A DNA stretch of 64,000 nt from Varroa destructor (GCF_002443255.2 NW_019211458.1:27990485-28054484), one strand, 5' to 3'. Positions 12,666 to 26,143 are shown, counted from the first letter of the stretch. Numbers and translations: made by a program. The notes: a model not told the origin generated them from the sequence alone.

Positions 12666-15197
12666 GCATACATATATGTATGTGTGCTTATGTCCTTAAA
12701 CATTTGCTTCGTAAATAATTCAGAAGGTCGAAAGGATTCTATTAGGTGAACAATGAAAGGCATAAGTGCTACTTATATTTATATAGGAAGTGCATATAAA
12801 AAAAACGCCAATATTAAAATAGTTTCACAACAGACATATGTCGACATATACATATATAAGTGCGAAGTTATTCTATCTTAGAACATGATATAAATCATAG
12901 CAAAAAATTTAGCTTCTTTCTATTCCCCTTGAGTCCTAAATACGGAAATTGTATTTATGAATCATTTCATGTAATACGTAAAGCTACGCGTCTGAGGCAT
13001 AGAAAGATCGTTTTTTTTTCCTTTCAAAGGAACTAATGTATCTGTGAAAAGTAAAAATAGAACAGGCCACTTGCGCACATTGTAAGCTGGGGTGAATTGT
13101 AACTGCTAGTTGTTTTTCGTACAATTTTCTATGAGAACGCTGTAAAACTCTGCGCCATTTTAATGTGCAAATATCAAATGGGCTACAAGTTAGCCTCACG
13201 GTCTTTGAGGCCGCCATTAAGAAACGAGATTTTTCGAATTTCTCTAACAGAGTTCATCCTTTGTAGAGAATGTCCGCGTCATAGGGTCGATAAATGTGTG
13301 CAAACCTTTATTCATCTAGAATAAGCTGTTCTATCATTAAGTACGTTTTTTGCGGGGCGTCAAAAGAAAGAAAAGACTAAGTAACCAAAATCATCCCGAT
13401 TCATGGTACGGAAATTGTGAGTGTGCCTTTGCGAACCCACCTGCCTAACCTCGTTGTGCTGAAGGAGCGAATCGTTACCCGTAACGCGTCGCCTTACCTA
13501 AAACAGAACCTAATTAAAGTGCTCAAAACGTGCCCTGGCAATATATGCAAAATGTCGGTGTTTCCACCGAGACGAGCTCGAGGACGCCGCCGACCGCCGT
13601 TATTTCTTCTTTGTCCCACCAATGCCCTTCCAAAAACGCTACTGTTTTCCTACCTTCTTTACATCCTTCCGGTTTGTTCAGTTACGTTAGTAGTAACACC
13701 GTCCCATTGTACTCTAACTAACAAGCTACTGGTTATAGGTAAGAAGTTCCAGTATACAAATTGAACTAACTAGAGAATACAACAACTTCGCAGATAGTAA
13801 CAAACTTTCAGATAAAGCGAACGACACTGCGCCCGCTTTTCATTAAAGCTAAGAAAGAACAGTGAAGTTTAGTCTGCATAATGCATTAGCCCCTAACCTC
13901 TTTCAAAACACAATAACACTAAATAAATGGATGAGGAAGATCAAACGGAAACAGCAGCTAAGAATCGGGAAGGGGACAGTGTCGTACCCTGTACTGACAG
14001 AAAAATGAGCCAATACAGCTTAGTCAACTACGAAGAAGTCGACGCTGTTGGCAAGGGGCGAGCTGACATCTGTAATTCCTACAGGCATATACAGATGCTA
14101 CTGCTGCCCCCAGCGCAAACCGCTATTGCATCTTTTTAAAACTGTTATTTAGGTTGGACGCTGGAAGAGAGAACGGAGAGGAGAAATTAGAAAAAGCGAA
14201 GCTATCGGACGCCTATGGCTGTGATGAGATATCGCAGATAGAAAGCTGTAAACTTTGCAGAATTTCGAAAGTTGAATAGTTCTGCGCGTGACGTTGACAG
14301 GGTACCCCAGCGGTGTAGAGGCTGACGCAGATTACTAAAAAGCGTACCACTACATGAGTGCAAGAGATTAGGAGTCCAAATGGCACGTATGTTGTAGGAT
14401 ATTTGTATGCAAAATAATATCTACTTGTGTGGCAAATTGTTTTTGCAATGTTTGTATCAAATGAGGCTTTTTCTGTTGACTATAGCGAACAAGGCACTGA
14501 TGAAGATGTAAAACCAAGTCTAAACGTAACAACGAAAAGTAAATTATTAGTGACAAAAAATATTTTTCTTGCTTTTGGCCGATTGATATAATTTCGTGTT
14601 TCAACGACTGTTGACTTTGGTCAACAAGTGAAATGTCCAACTGTTCAAAAAATGAGAACGTTTCACTATAGTATAGTCAAAGTGTTGGTTGTTAAAAAAC
14701 TATTTTTTATGCAGTCACTATGTTAAAATTTTAAATGTGTTCAAACTGGACCCATGAAGTGTCGTGAAGTGTTTTTGCCGCAACACTAGTCTGCGAGTCT
14801 ATATACTGCATACTGCTAACTGTATGGTACAACGTCTGAAAGCTTTGATTTAATGTACGACGGGGCATTTCTATAGTTCGAATGATATACGACAGAATAG
14901 TAGATAGAATAGCAGAAAGGACAGACAGATAGTTGCTTCCTAGCTAGAAAGGCATAGACGTTTCAGCAAGGTTGCGATAAATCGGCTGGGTGGGTTTTAC
15001 TTTACCCAAAAACCCTTTGCCTTCTATCTCTACCCCTTCGTATTTCTATCGGCTGTATTCTCATTCCATATCATTTTCTTTCTTGTAGACATAACTTCCT
15101 TTTGCCCCTGTTGCTTGTTCGATCCAGCGAAATGAATAGACGCTGAACATATGCCCTCTCACTTCGTTTGCATTCACTCCCTCTCTCGCACTTTCTT

Positions 15198-15199
<2 letters not shown>
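12666..15199. other. AT-rich non-coding DNA
   Basis: Mostly AT-rich with stops in all frames. A 14-bp perfect palindrome at 12836-12849 and a weak hairpin at 14599-14633 are within chance expectation. Short open frames at 13417-13764 (plus) and 14368-14640 (minus) have no family signature. Confidence 0.55.
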
Positions 15200-15232
<33 letters not shown>

Positions 15233-15237
15233 CTCTC
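15200..15237. repeat. (CT)n microsatellite
   Basis: Fourteen CT units run to 15228, followed after one interruption by four more. On the minus strand this is a GA tract, which gives an Arg/Glu-rich translation that should not be taken for a protein. Confidence 0.92.
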
Positions 15238-15609
15238 TTTAAGGTTTGTTCGCCCCACCTACACGATGTCCTGGGCGCCGTTTTGAATCTGCCGGAGGCT
15301 GTGCTTTAGAGCATCTGCTCCAGTTGCTGTGCGTGGAAGCCATGTGGCAGCGGCGACACACGTGCCGTCAACTAACATGACTTTTTTCCAGTTTCAACAT
15401 CAGTCCGCCCCCTCTCATACCCACACAGGTTGTGTAGCCTTCTTTTCCTTTGTTTTTTCTACTTTCGCGCCACAGCTGTTGCAACTCTTTCATTGGCAAC
15501 AACAAACATCTCTGCTGGCTTGTGTGTACCAGAGCTTCGTGCAGCAACGCTCTTTTTCCGTCCCCTACATCTAGAAACCTGTTTGCCTTTATTCACTCGC
15601 TTTCACAAG

Positions 15610-15719
15610 TCGAATCAATGAGCGACTCGACGGGCGAGAGTCTGATTTTCTCTTGGCAACGGATAAAGAGGAAGTGTAGCAAAAGGACAAGAATTGAGAG
15701 CACCAGGAAACTGGAAACT
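15610..15719 (+). CDS. candidate coding exon, unknown product
   Basis: Seen: a pyrimidine-rich run (cctttattcactcgctttcac) leads into an AAG acceptor ending at 15609, then a 110-base open stretch ends at a donor reading ACT|GTAAGT at 15720. The open frame carries an ATG at 15618 and a varied, basic, Ser/Thr-containing peptide of about 36 residues (many Arg/Lys, one Trp). It starts in the second codon position and ends in phase 0. No domain is recognised. It could be an internal exon or a first coding exon, but a chance pairing of splice-like strings is quite possible in 64 kb. Transcript evidence would be needed to accept it. Confidence 0.2.
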
Positions 15720-15728
15720 GTAAGTTAG

Positions 15729-18700
15729 CGTGCAAAAGGCGTTTTTGGGAGATCGTCAGGAAATAGGTGGCTTAGGGGACTGTGGGGCTCCACAAGGGAG
15801 AGACGTGAGAAGACGATATCCGCCGAAGTGAGCAGCAAGTTAGTAGCATGGCATGAGCAGCAGGGCCAGCCGTAATTGCTAGACAAAAATACAGCAAACG
15901 AAGGTGGGTGACTGGGCGGCTGTAACGGAAAGAGCTGGCTGAGTTCCCGTTATCCAGCTGCTTCTTCCCTCTTCGACCTTCAGCTCCATACAAATTCGGG
16001 ATCTGAGTGCGGAACGATTGGCTGATGCAAGCCTAACCCACCTTTTCGTTACCGATGTCAGGACATTGCTATGCTATCCATGGAAGAAAGACAGGCTGCA
16101 AAAAACGCGCAGACCAGCAGATGTATACTTGGTAGGGCGTCGTACGAGCGCAAACAAAAGGACGGGAATCGCATCAGGGACTGAGAATGAGGACAACAGC
16201 ATCGCCAACAACATGCAACTGAGTGACTCCAATTGACAACGGCGGCGGTGAAGTAAGACGTCAGAAAAGGGCGTAGTTACTGAAAGAGGTAAACTGCTCG
16301 AAGTCATGTTTCGCAGATAACAGTCGAACTGGATGCTGACCGGAAAAGCTTACATTGGTAATGACAAACCAGCAGGTCAAATACAACAAGAGCTCAAACC
16401 GCTAATATCCGGCCCACTTAACATAAGCTATCGATATGCATATTATTATCACCCGTGATTTTTATAACACAAAACTGCATATATATGACGCCGTTTTCGT
16501 GGTGGCCACTGGTACAATTATGGCAGGAGTTCAACTTCATACGGTCCTGTGTCAAATAGCACTTAGAAACCTTGAAATCAACAGACCACTATAGTAAAAT
16601 CTTGGCTTCGCTCGTAACGTTGAGTATCATCCGAAAAAGTAACAGGCACTTTCCATATTGATAAAATGCTGCGCCGGAAATGTTAGTACGCCTAAATTTC
16701 AGCTTACGTCAAGGCTCAGACAAACAAACACAAGAGTGTTTGGTAGTAGACATTTTTTTACAGTGCTTTGATCACGAAGACAAGGTTGGCAGATCTAGTA
16801 TATATATATATATATATATGTACATACCAATATCAAAGGTTTTAGGTAAGAGTACTGACGGTACATAAAACCCTTTATGCAATAAGCATATAATTAAGCG
16901 AATAACAGGTAGTCACTAGATAATGAACTGTCTTGTTAAATCTATCGTCATCAGGCTCATAGGAACGCGTATGATCAAGGTCGTCACTCGATCCGATGCT
17001 ATAACAGGCTCAGAAGCAAACACTCATAATATATAATACATGCCTTACCATATCGAGATCGTCCAGCCCGACCTGTCAGGATGATGCAATATGAGTGTAT
17101 CTAATATTGTAAAATTCTGTGGAACTATTATCATTACTTTTATTATAACGAATTAGATATACAAGGAGAGGACAGTAAATAACCCCCGACAAACGTATAA
17201 AGTCTAGTTATACTATTAATGCATATCTGACTGCATACGTCCAAAATACTGTTCTCGCGAAACCCGATATTACCTTAGAGATGAAGTGCAGGTCACCATA
17301 CATAGGTAATTCGATAAAGAGGCTGCTACTTCTATATGGACTAGTTCATCAGATTTCTCCTGTACCTGCTTATATTTATTATAAACACAGACATGATTAT
17401 CCTCAGCCATAATTTGAAAGTCCGACCCAAGTCACCAACGGGTACATTTGTATACAGTCTACACCCAATTTAAAAAAGTCTACTATTTCAATAAGGTTCG
17501 CCTTCAGCCTTCACAGCGCCAGCCTGTTATGCCTCCGTTTGTGTCGTTAGAAATTTCCCTTTTTTACGTTGCTGGACATCCAATGCCACGCAACGGCTTG
17601 GCGTACGGTGTTCAGTCGCTGTACGTCCGGCGTATCCGTTTCCAATGTTACTGGTGGCGGCTGCACAGGCCGCGGCGACTTCCCTTGAACACCCCCCGCA
17701 GCCTTACTTTTTCCCTTTTAGCAGTGCCTTCAGGAAGCAGCCACTCGCTCCAGTCGTTCGACAGAACCCAACCAGCTGTCCCTTCAATCGGGTAATTGGC
17801 GAACAGTTTCCGGACAACGGCGCTTTCACCAAGGAAGTGTCTTGGTAAGGACTACAGCAACTTGACAGCAAAGAGGCCCATTTGTCCCTCTCTACGCCAA
17901 TTGTCCAGGCTCAACTCCCCCCCTCTAAAACGCCTCTTCCTCGTTGGCACTACCATAACTATCACTGGCTTTGGGCCTTGAGGCCTCGGGCTCTTCAGCT
18001 CCCGCTCCTGGCTGGCTCTTTGGAGACGGCGGGGGAGCGGCACTGGGGGTACCGATTCCGTTGGCGTTGATTAGGACAGACGAAACGGAGAAAGACGTGG
18101 TTGAAAGAAGCTCGTCGTTCAGTCTGAAAATGCTACCAAGGCGTTTGAGGAGCAGCATTGTCATGTTGAGAGGGGAAGCATCCCAAGTCGAGCACCAAGC
18201 CAGACCCGAAACCGGCCCGCCTTTGTTGCACCGCTCCGCTCCGAAGGGGCCGCTGCTTGTCTAGTGACCGTGTCTGAGTATGGCGATCTTACAGTGCCGA
18301 TGTATGGACAATTGGCTGGGCAATGGGTAGCCTACTTGGCTGTCTATCACCATAGATTGCACTGTTATGCTGGTCCGGCCATAGCTAACACTGGCTTTCA
18401 AATGACGGGATAACGCGACTCGGATGAAAAAAGGGGACTCGCGTCGGGAAGGGGGCAATTTCTGGAAATGAAAGGTCCGTGTTTGAGGTTAGGGGCATGG
18501 GCCAAAGACCGGCGCGGGGACGCGTTAAGTTCAGCGGTCTCGGTCCACATGTCTTTCCTTTTTGTTGGCTTGCTTTAGCCGAGATGGCGGCGACCGCGGC
18601 AGCCAGCGAATACCCGAGGTTCCGTTAATGTAGAGCCTTAGTCGGGGCTTCTCGCTGAGAGGAGGGGCACTGGCTTGAGATGGGGCATCAGCTGTCTCGT

Positions 18701-20329
18701 TTCGTAGCTACTGCTGTTCTTCTGTTCCGGCACCGTCGGAATCTAGCAGCAGAGAAGAAAGAGGTTGTTTCGTTACAAAAACTTTGTAAAGTCGTTAGAC
18801 CGAGTGTGCGCCTTAACCATCGAAGCTCGACTGGTCCGAAACAGCAGTCAAGTCCAACCCGACCTTAGTGGGCTCTGGTAGACTCGGCTTTCCCTGCACG
18901 CTTTCCAGTCTGCCGCCGCTGCTGCTGCACGTAAGCAGCAGTAGAAGAAAGACGAGTGAGAGAGCGGGCGCCAGAATAAGTCTTTAATGATATCTTCTAT
19001 TTGCCGCTAACAATAGCAGTCGTCGGCGAAGCAGTAGTAGCAGCGTCACGGTTGCTTTAGAAGTAGCGGCTGTACCAGCAGCGGCAACAGTGGGAAAATG
19101 GGAATGGGCTTAGAACTCGAACAGTCACGAACTGGCGAACCAACCCGCTGTAGCGCAATGTGGTCACGGTTGATTGTAGTCAAAATGTGTCCCATTTTAG
19201 GCAGAGTATCCAGAAGACAGCGGTACAAAACATTGCTGCCCGTTAGTCGCTCAATGAAGCAGACCTGGACAACGGCAGCGAGCGGCAGCGGCCATGACGT
19301 CAATGGGAACTACGGCAGCGACTACTATAAACGCTGATACTACTACTATCACGATGGGCAGTAGCCGCGCTGGTAGCAGTAGGCAGCGAAAAGAGGGGAA
19401 CATTTCTTGGACCTTTTTTTCTGCTTCTTTTTGCAAAAGGCTGGAATGCCTGAGTGGGGCTGGCCGGCTACTTGAGTCGGGCCGTTGGCTTGACTGAAAC
19501 TGAAAAAGAACCGGCACCAGAAGAAATGACGACCCCTCTGTCTAGCTACTGGACGAAAGCTGAGTCGTGAGATGTATCCGGACTTCAAAGCATTTCTAAG
19601 AACAGGACCGCATGATATTTTCATTGAAGGGAAGGGAGTGGTAGAATAAAAAGAAATAAGTAGCGGAAAAACAAACACTCTCCCTTGCCCTTGAAGACGA
19701 ACGCTACCATAAAATAGGAGGGTGCCTAGAGCCAACCAAGGAGCTAAAAGAAGGCTTGCCTACCTCGCGACGGTTGACTTGCTGGCAACTTACTTGTTGA
19801 ACGATTTAGCGGAGACATTTTCGATAGCAGTGGCAGCAGCGGTGAAGCTATCTTTAAGCGCTAAAGTGCACTCGCACAGCCGGGCGACATTTTGCCCATC
19901 AGCAATAGGTGTCTCTTGGGGGACGAACAGTAGAGACGGGTATGGAGCAGTGTTTCGTTAGAGTCCACACTTTATGCTTCCAGCTTTTTTTTCTCTCTTC
20001 CTTTTTATTTCTGTAGTTTTGTCGTTCTCATTTTCCAATTGGGCTCTTCTTGCCTTCCGAGATCCTATCAAGAGAATGCCCTAGGTTCCTTCTGTTTAGA
20101 CAGTTGCGCAGCGGGCGCTGGCCCGACGCTAATGGCGATAGCGACAGCTGTTTGTTATTGAGTAGTGCCATACTTTTCATGAAAAGGGCACATGAGAAAG
20201 GCGGTCTCGTAGTGGGATTAGTTACTTCTTTAACGGCTTCCTATGCCTGTTTTCATGATTACGTTTTTTTTTCGTTTTTTCTTTCTCAGATCTATACTCC
20301 TCCATGAAAGAAGACACGTAGGGTATTAT
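15729..20329. other. non-coding DNA with a GC-rich low-complexity block
   Basis: Around 16.3-17.4 kb the DNA is AT-rich; from about 17.5 to 19.4 kb it is GC-rich with degenerate CAG/TAG/GGC triplets on both strands. Several overlapping open frames of 60-130 codons occur on both strands there, as expected when stops are scarce. None has a recognisable domain. The (TA)n repeat at 16799-16819 is listed separately. Confidence 0.55.
16799..16819. repeat. (TA)n microsatellite
   Basis: About 10.5 TA units in AT-rich DNA. Confidence 0.92.
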
Positions 20330-20351
20330 CCCCCCTCCCCCCCCTCCCCCC
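20330..20351. repeat. C-tract able to form a G-quadruplex on the minus strand
   Basis: Runs of six, eight and six C are separated by single T. The minus strand therefore has G6-A-G8-A-G6, enough guanines for a four-layer or three-layer quadruplex if the central run is split. It lies just after a T-rich stretch (20265-20283). A structural or mutational hotspot is likelier than a defined regulatory element. Confidence 0.8.
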
Positions 20352-22094
20352 GACTTTTCCTAAAGCTGCCGTGGAATTATTCGTTTGTCTGAAATACTGA
20401 AAAGAAAATCGTTTACGTTGTTCAAAAGAAACCGTTTGCGGCGCTCCGCTACAGCTTAACACAGCTGGGACAGAAATTGATACTTGGAACAATTAGATGG
20501 CTTTATTCCCACACAGAGCTGTGGGATTATTCACGGTAAATTTCTTCGGCGGCAGAAATAAAAGTAGGATATATTTACACACAACACATACATACATTTA
20601 ATTACACCAAAACGATAAAATCTGTGTTCTGAAGTTGTTGAACAAGAACAATTATGTTCTCATAAGCAGATAGAAAATTCCCAATATACTGCCTGCTTTC
20701 TCCGTCAAAGTAATTGTAGACTGACGCGTAAAACTGTTACTGCCAGAAGGTAAAGTGTTCACAAGGGACGCACATTACGCGTTACGTATTTCGTGTCACG
20801 AATAGTTGTTCTTCAATGACAATGGACGTACCTTTCCCGTAAGTTTCGTAATTTCGTATTTGAAACGTTTATCGGATCAGCCCACTTTAGGTAAAACCAC
20901 ACGATACCCATTATAGTGTTCACTCCGGTATCATTATGACAAAATCAGAATGTTTGAGCCGATACAAAACGATGAGTTTGTATATCCTTAACTTTGGTAA
21001 TGATTTACGTTTCCTGTTGCTCGAACACGAGGCGTGGAACGAGGGCGTGGAAGCACCGAACTTTGAACAACCTGATATGAATTCAAGCCTGTGTCACCCG
21101 TAGTGGTCCTGCGTTGAACTAGCTGTATTGTTCGCGATGCAGTTTTTTTCCACATTTTTCGTTGCTTCGTCACATAAACACTGACGAGCAAAACACACAA
21201 CTCTCCTATGACATACTACTGCTCCAAGAAGGTGGTGTGAACCGTGATAGGTGTGATGCACATCCTTTGAAGACATCTCGACTACCTACTGGAACGGATA
21301 GTTTTTTCCCAGGCTGTCTTCGTTGTACCCAAACTGCTCTAACAACCTTTAGCATATTCAGGTAATCAACAGTAGTAACAACCTTAACCACAGTAACAAT
21401 GGCAGCGATTGGCAGCTCAACAACAATGGTGATCAACAACGAAATCAACCTGGCGTTCTGCGAAGCACGAATTCTCACAACAGACGCTTATACACATTGT
21501 CATGTTGAGACGGACTGGGCCTGCCATCAACAAATCCGTCCCCGACCACCGTTCGGTTCATGGTGAAAAGTGGTGGATCCTTGTCACCTTTTCTAACTCT
21601 GTGTAACATATAACGTTATTTTGCAACCAGACACATATCCATAACTATACGCAAGGTATCTAGCGTCATTTGTGTGCGACTAGTCCATGTTAGTCTATCT
21701 GTGTACTTGAAAATGTACACCATGTGATTGTGATGAGCTTACGTGCCCCCTGTTAACGGAGCGAGTTGAATCGCTCACGAGTTGAACGTTTAGATAGATG
21801 CCGCTTGAATGCTTTATAGACCGCGAAAGTTTAAATACTAAGGGGAAAACAACGAGCATTTTCAACAGCAAAACTATCTGTTGCCATTGTTATTATTTAT
21901 ATTCGTTCGCAGCCATCGAGCCGCATCGCAGGGAGAAGTGCGGACTGAAGTGACAAGCGGACAATTTTCGTAATAGTTTGTCTTCCTTTCCCTATCTCTT
22001 TCCCTGTGTCTACCCCGTTGACACCCTCTTTTCTTTAGTCTATCGCTGATACTGGCATGCTACAGGACATTCTTCTTATCTAAGGATATCATGC

Positions 22095-22118
22095 ATATAT
22101 ATATATATATATATATAT
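22095..22118. repeat. (AT)12 microsatellite
   Basis: Twelve uninterrupted AT units, one of the two longest dinucleotide runs in the window. Confidence 0.93.
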
Positions 22119-22835
22119 GGTTGTTTCGTCCAATGGTTGTTAGCGTGTCGGCTGTCTTCGAGATGGAGTTGGAAAAGAAATGGGTGAGTAGAAAAAAACC
22201 GGGAATCGATCTACCCTAGGAATTTTTTAGGCTACTACGGCAGATTGCACATGAGAGACTGGCAGAGGACTTATAATAGAGTATGAGAAGATGTTCTAAT
22301 ACAATATGTGTATGCAGATGCGAATAAGATTTGTCGCTGTCATCAGTTCAAAGTTTATCAGAGAAAGATAACGTTGGATCACTAATTAAAAAAGGTAACA
22401 CCAAATTGAAAAGGAAACATTTTAATTGAGAGAAAACGGTTAGCGTATACGGTGTGCGAGACGGTGGAGTTTATCGGCGATTTTCATTAAGTACAAATAC
22501 AAACAGAGTGGCTTTCCAAACGGCACTGGATGGGCGAATGTTTGCATTAACGCATGCGGAAAGAAGTAGAATGCTAAATATATAGTCGACCGGACGATTT
22601 CTTATTTCTGAGTTATGATGAAGTTTTTTGCTAGATCGGAAAAAAGCAGAAGTTCTGTCTTAGTAAGCTGATAGCAGTACACATACAAGTGAAGTTAAAT
22701 CCTTTACGGACTTCATTATTCATTTGTAATCATAACAATGCGCAACTGGTTCGCATTTAATGTGGTCCCCGTCATGCCCAAACACAAAACAGCATGGCAC
22801 TGAGAGTAAATCCGTATGTAATTTATAAAAAGGAA

Positions 22836-22870
22836 GGTCGGGTTGGAAAAAATACCGGTCGGGTTGGAAA
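22836..22870 (+). repeat. 14-bp direct repeat
   Basis: GGTCGGGTTGGAAA occurs at 22836-22849 and 22857-22870 with a 7-base spacer. Confidence 0.75.
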
Positions 22871-25800
22871 CCTTTTTTACAAGCCCCGTTAGATGAGACT
22901 AAGAGGTCTAGCTCTCTTTAAGAAGTACGGCATCAATCAATAACGTTACATCGAAGTCACCGTTTTTTTTTTCAAAAACGAAATCAGTTCAACATCAGCA
23001 CGCATAACTGCGTTTCACGTAGCCATCGAATAATTTCCCTTCAGCCCTGTACAAAGACAAATGCGGTCCGGTTCATTGGTATATTGTTAGGCGACTTTTG
23101 GTCCACTCGTCACTCTTTATCCGTCCAGAACAAACCGAATAAAGAAAATGTGAGCGATGCGCTGTTGTTACTATCAAAGCGACACCGACGAAACAACTGA
23201 CTTTGACGTATTGCGCCGATCGAAGCCTGTCGCCTACGTTTCATAGGGAAGGAATAGAAAGACCGACAGGTCCGGCCTGCCCAATCCGATCTGAACATAT
23301 TGGACCAAGGCATGGATGACGGCAGCGACAACAGATCTTCGGCACCTGGCATGGCATATCAACGAACACATGACGATACGGAACAGGGCCTGCTAGCATC
23401 GCCATCGTCTAGTTAGGGTGATAAAGAGGTTTTGCAATAAGGCTACAGCAAGTGCTTTATATTGGCAATAAAAGGATCAGCAGTAGTAACCGTAAGTGGT
23501 AGAACAAAGACAATTCGACAACTTCGAACAATAGTAGTAGTAGTTGAACTATGGAAACAGTCCTCGCGACAGTGCCCGTAGCAACGGAGACTCGGTAAGC
23601 ACGAAGCCGTCGATTCCGTTAGCGTATTGATGATACTGATACAGAGACACGTTCTTTTGCGTCTTAGCCTAGGCTGTTAGATGTGTGTAGGCGGCGAAGG
23701 CAAGGGGTAGTACTGTCTCTTTTTCGGTTTTTTTCTTTTAATATCTTCAGAGTTAGAGCCCCGCTACCCCCTTGACTGTCTTCATCTTTCTAGTCTCCGC
23801 CCTAGTTTGCTGAAGGCTAACTGGCCGATCGTCGGTAGCCAGTCAACGATACCAGCAAGTGGAGTTCTTGCGCTTCCGGCCGCGTTTTCACTCCTTGGCC
23901 GAGTCAGTGTGAAAAATTCTAGTCTTTGGATCGGGCCTGCGATAGGCCTAATGGAGTGGTGATGACTGTGAAGAGAGTGGATTTTGACGGTTACCGGTTA
24001 CAGATCGCTGTTGGCACACAGTCTCTCGCTCTGTCTGGAATTGTGACAACTGCTGTGGTTGTTGTTTTCGGTTTCGTTACTGGAGGCGAGAATATTTGAC
24101 ACTTACCACTATAGGATAGAATAGCAGCGAAACTTCTGATGCGATACAACTGGCCCGTGGCAGCGCTGGAACAAGTTGCTGTCCAATTCTTATTTGCTAC
24201 TGTGTTAATTCAACTTTTCCTCTTTCATCGAAGACAAGCTAAATGTATGAAGATCAGCCAATTGCTAGTAACAGAAGCTTTTTAAATTTGTCTTTCTGGC
24301 GTTTCTTCGTGTCCTTTCGCCTTTTTTTTTGGTTCAGGCGGAACTCTTTATCCTTTGTCTTAATTTTAGTCGCATGCAGCTCGTCCCATACACAGATGTT
24401 ACTTCAATGATTTTTGCGAACGGCCTCTTTCTCGGGACATTTTCACTAGCGTATTATACACTATATCCTCATCGAACTAGTACGGTACATTGATAACGTT
24501 TTCTATCATTATATATTATTATGATTACTGTAAAAATTCTTGTTCATTAGGCGGTATCCTACCTGAATACATAGTTTTAGTCAACATACAGGTTACCATG
24601 ATATTGTGTTATGCGTGCTCTTTCTCTGTCGTTGACTTTTCAGGTAACGTTGTCGCACAGTAAACTTTATAGTATATCGACACTTGCGTACGGCTGAGGA
24701 CGCATCTAATTAGATAATGATAACGCTGTGAAGTAGTAAGACGTCAGGAATGAGCTGTCGTGTTTCTATTGGTATTTGTTATCCAGAGATTCTAAAGGGC
24801 GGATCTCATGCAGGCATCTCTTGGCCAGAGATGCAGTGAAGCGTCCTCGTTAAACCATAGTAGCGGCGTTATTCTCCAATTCGCCATTGTGCAGAGTCGG
24901 AAGGCTCTCAGAAAGGCGCTGCGAAAGGTTTTCTGTGACCGGCTGCATCATTGACTTGACGACTTCGGTCCGTATCCAACATTAGGGTTCTGCCATTCAC
25001 ATAGACAATAATACAGGTCGAGCGCAGGACCAGTAAATTTCACTGTCGTACAAAACAGACAACGCGCGCGCCTTTGTCCCATCCTTACCCAAACAAGCTG
25101 TAGCAAGCCTGGTTCCTCCTGAGCTTCGCAGGTAGGAGCAAGGTCTGACCGAACAGGCCAGACACGGCGGAGCAGCGGTAAGCAAGGCGCGTTGGCTTGA
25201 CAAAATCGATTCAGTATGGTATCTCACCTTGTTAAACTTTCGCTTGTTATGCGCCAAAGTGCAAAGAACACGACTCCCTTCCGTCAATGTCTTCTGAGCT
25301 CCCCAATGAGAAGTCCCCAATTGTTGACTAGACTGTTGTCGATGTTGTTGAGTGAGCGCGTTATAGTGTGGCATAATGACGCATGCGGAGCCATAGTTAG
25401 GTTAGTTTGAAGAGAGAACAACAACTTGCGTCCGACGACACCTTTGGCAGGAAAAACCATGAAAAGGAAAAAAGAAACATACAGCCGGCTTATCAGTAGG
25501 TGATGGGTTTTTATATCAGATATGTAGAAAGCCCACCGAGAAATTCGAAGGTAAAGGTTGTTCCGAATAATAAACCAGCCAGGATACAATGCCTGAAGCT
25601 AGGCGTTACGATACCATGTTGCAGAAATGGATCCAAACAGCGGCTCCAGAAAAGCTACTAGGTCGTACAGGCAACGTAGTTTGTACTATTCATAGGAGCA
25701 GTGTGCATCTGCCTAATTAGCCTTCTTGCGCTTGTGCAATAATATAGATGCGGTCAATCGAAATCGTTTGATACTGACACACATACTACACTTTTAGTTA

Positions 25801-25921
25801 GAAAATAGAAATGATAAGATTGAACCCGTTGTATTGCGGACTAACTGACAGAGATTAACAAACACGAAAACGACTTTACCGATTGAGAACTTTTGTTCGA
25901 GTTTGTAAAGAGCTTAGTTGA

Positions 25922-26143
25922 ATAGAACTTCGGAAGGGGTGCTTGGGGCTAAAATCTTACACCCCTTCTAGCCGCCCGTTCTGTAATGACGTGCCATTTA
26001 CATTTTCGATATACACGAACAGTTCGAATGTGCTTGAAGCCTTTTTCGTTGATTCTCAGAATGCAGCCAACCCCACTAGGCAACAAATACGTGATGCCGC
26101 ATCGAATATTACCTTCGAAATAAGGCTAGATAAACCTATTTAG
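25922..26143 (+). pseudogene. open frame with weak similarity to a retrotransposon Gag N-terminus
   Basis: Seen: 73 codons between stops with a varied, protein-like composition. The frame has Pro-Phe-Cys-Asn-Asp-Val-Pro-Phe near residues 20-27, later Asp-Ser-Gln, then Gln-Gln-Ile-Arg-Asp. In arthropod Gypsy-like Gag proteins the N-terminal part often has a PF..DP..WF opening, followed by a T/S-D-x-K segment and a V/I-x-D helix, and this frame has a similar order. The key Trp is missing and the spacing is only roughly right. No in-frame ATG opens it. A chance open frame or an exon is as likely. Confidence 0.17.

Larger units (their letters stand above)
20352..25921. other. non-coding DNA, no gene confirmed
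   Basis: Alternates between AT-rich (20.5-22.9, 24.3-24.8 kb) and moderate-GC DNA (23.1-24.1 kb). From 21.5 to 24.9 kb even short open frames are rare. It includes the (AT)12 repeat, a 14-bp direct repeat at 22836-22870, and a short possible first exon ending at 22183 before GTGAGT. No protein family is recognised. Confidence 0.55.

Noticed and set aside
14599..14633. 12-bp hairpin with an asymmetric internal loop
   Set aside because: Two short stems of 7 and 5 bp with a 5/2 internal loop are common by chance.
15061..15258. Arg/Glu repeat protein on the minus strand
   Set aside because: It is the translation of the (CT)n microsatellite.
24814..24834. 8-bp hairpin GCATCTCT/AGAGATGC
   Set aside because: Arm length is within chance expectation for short loops.
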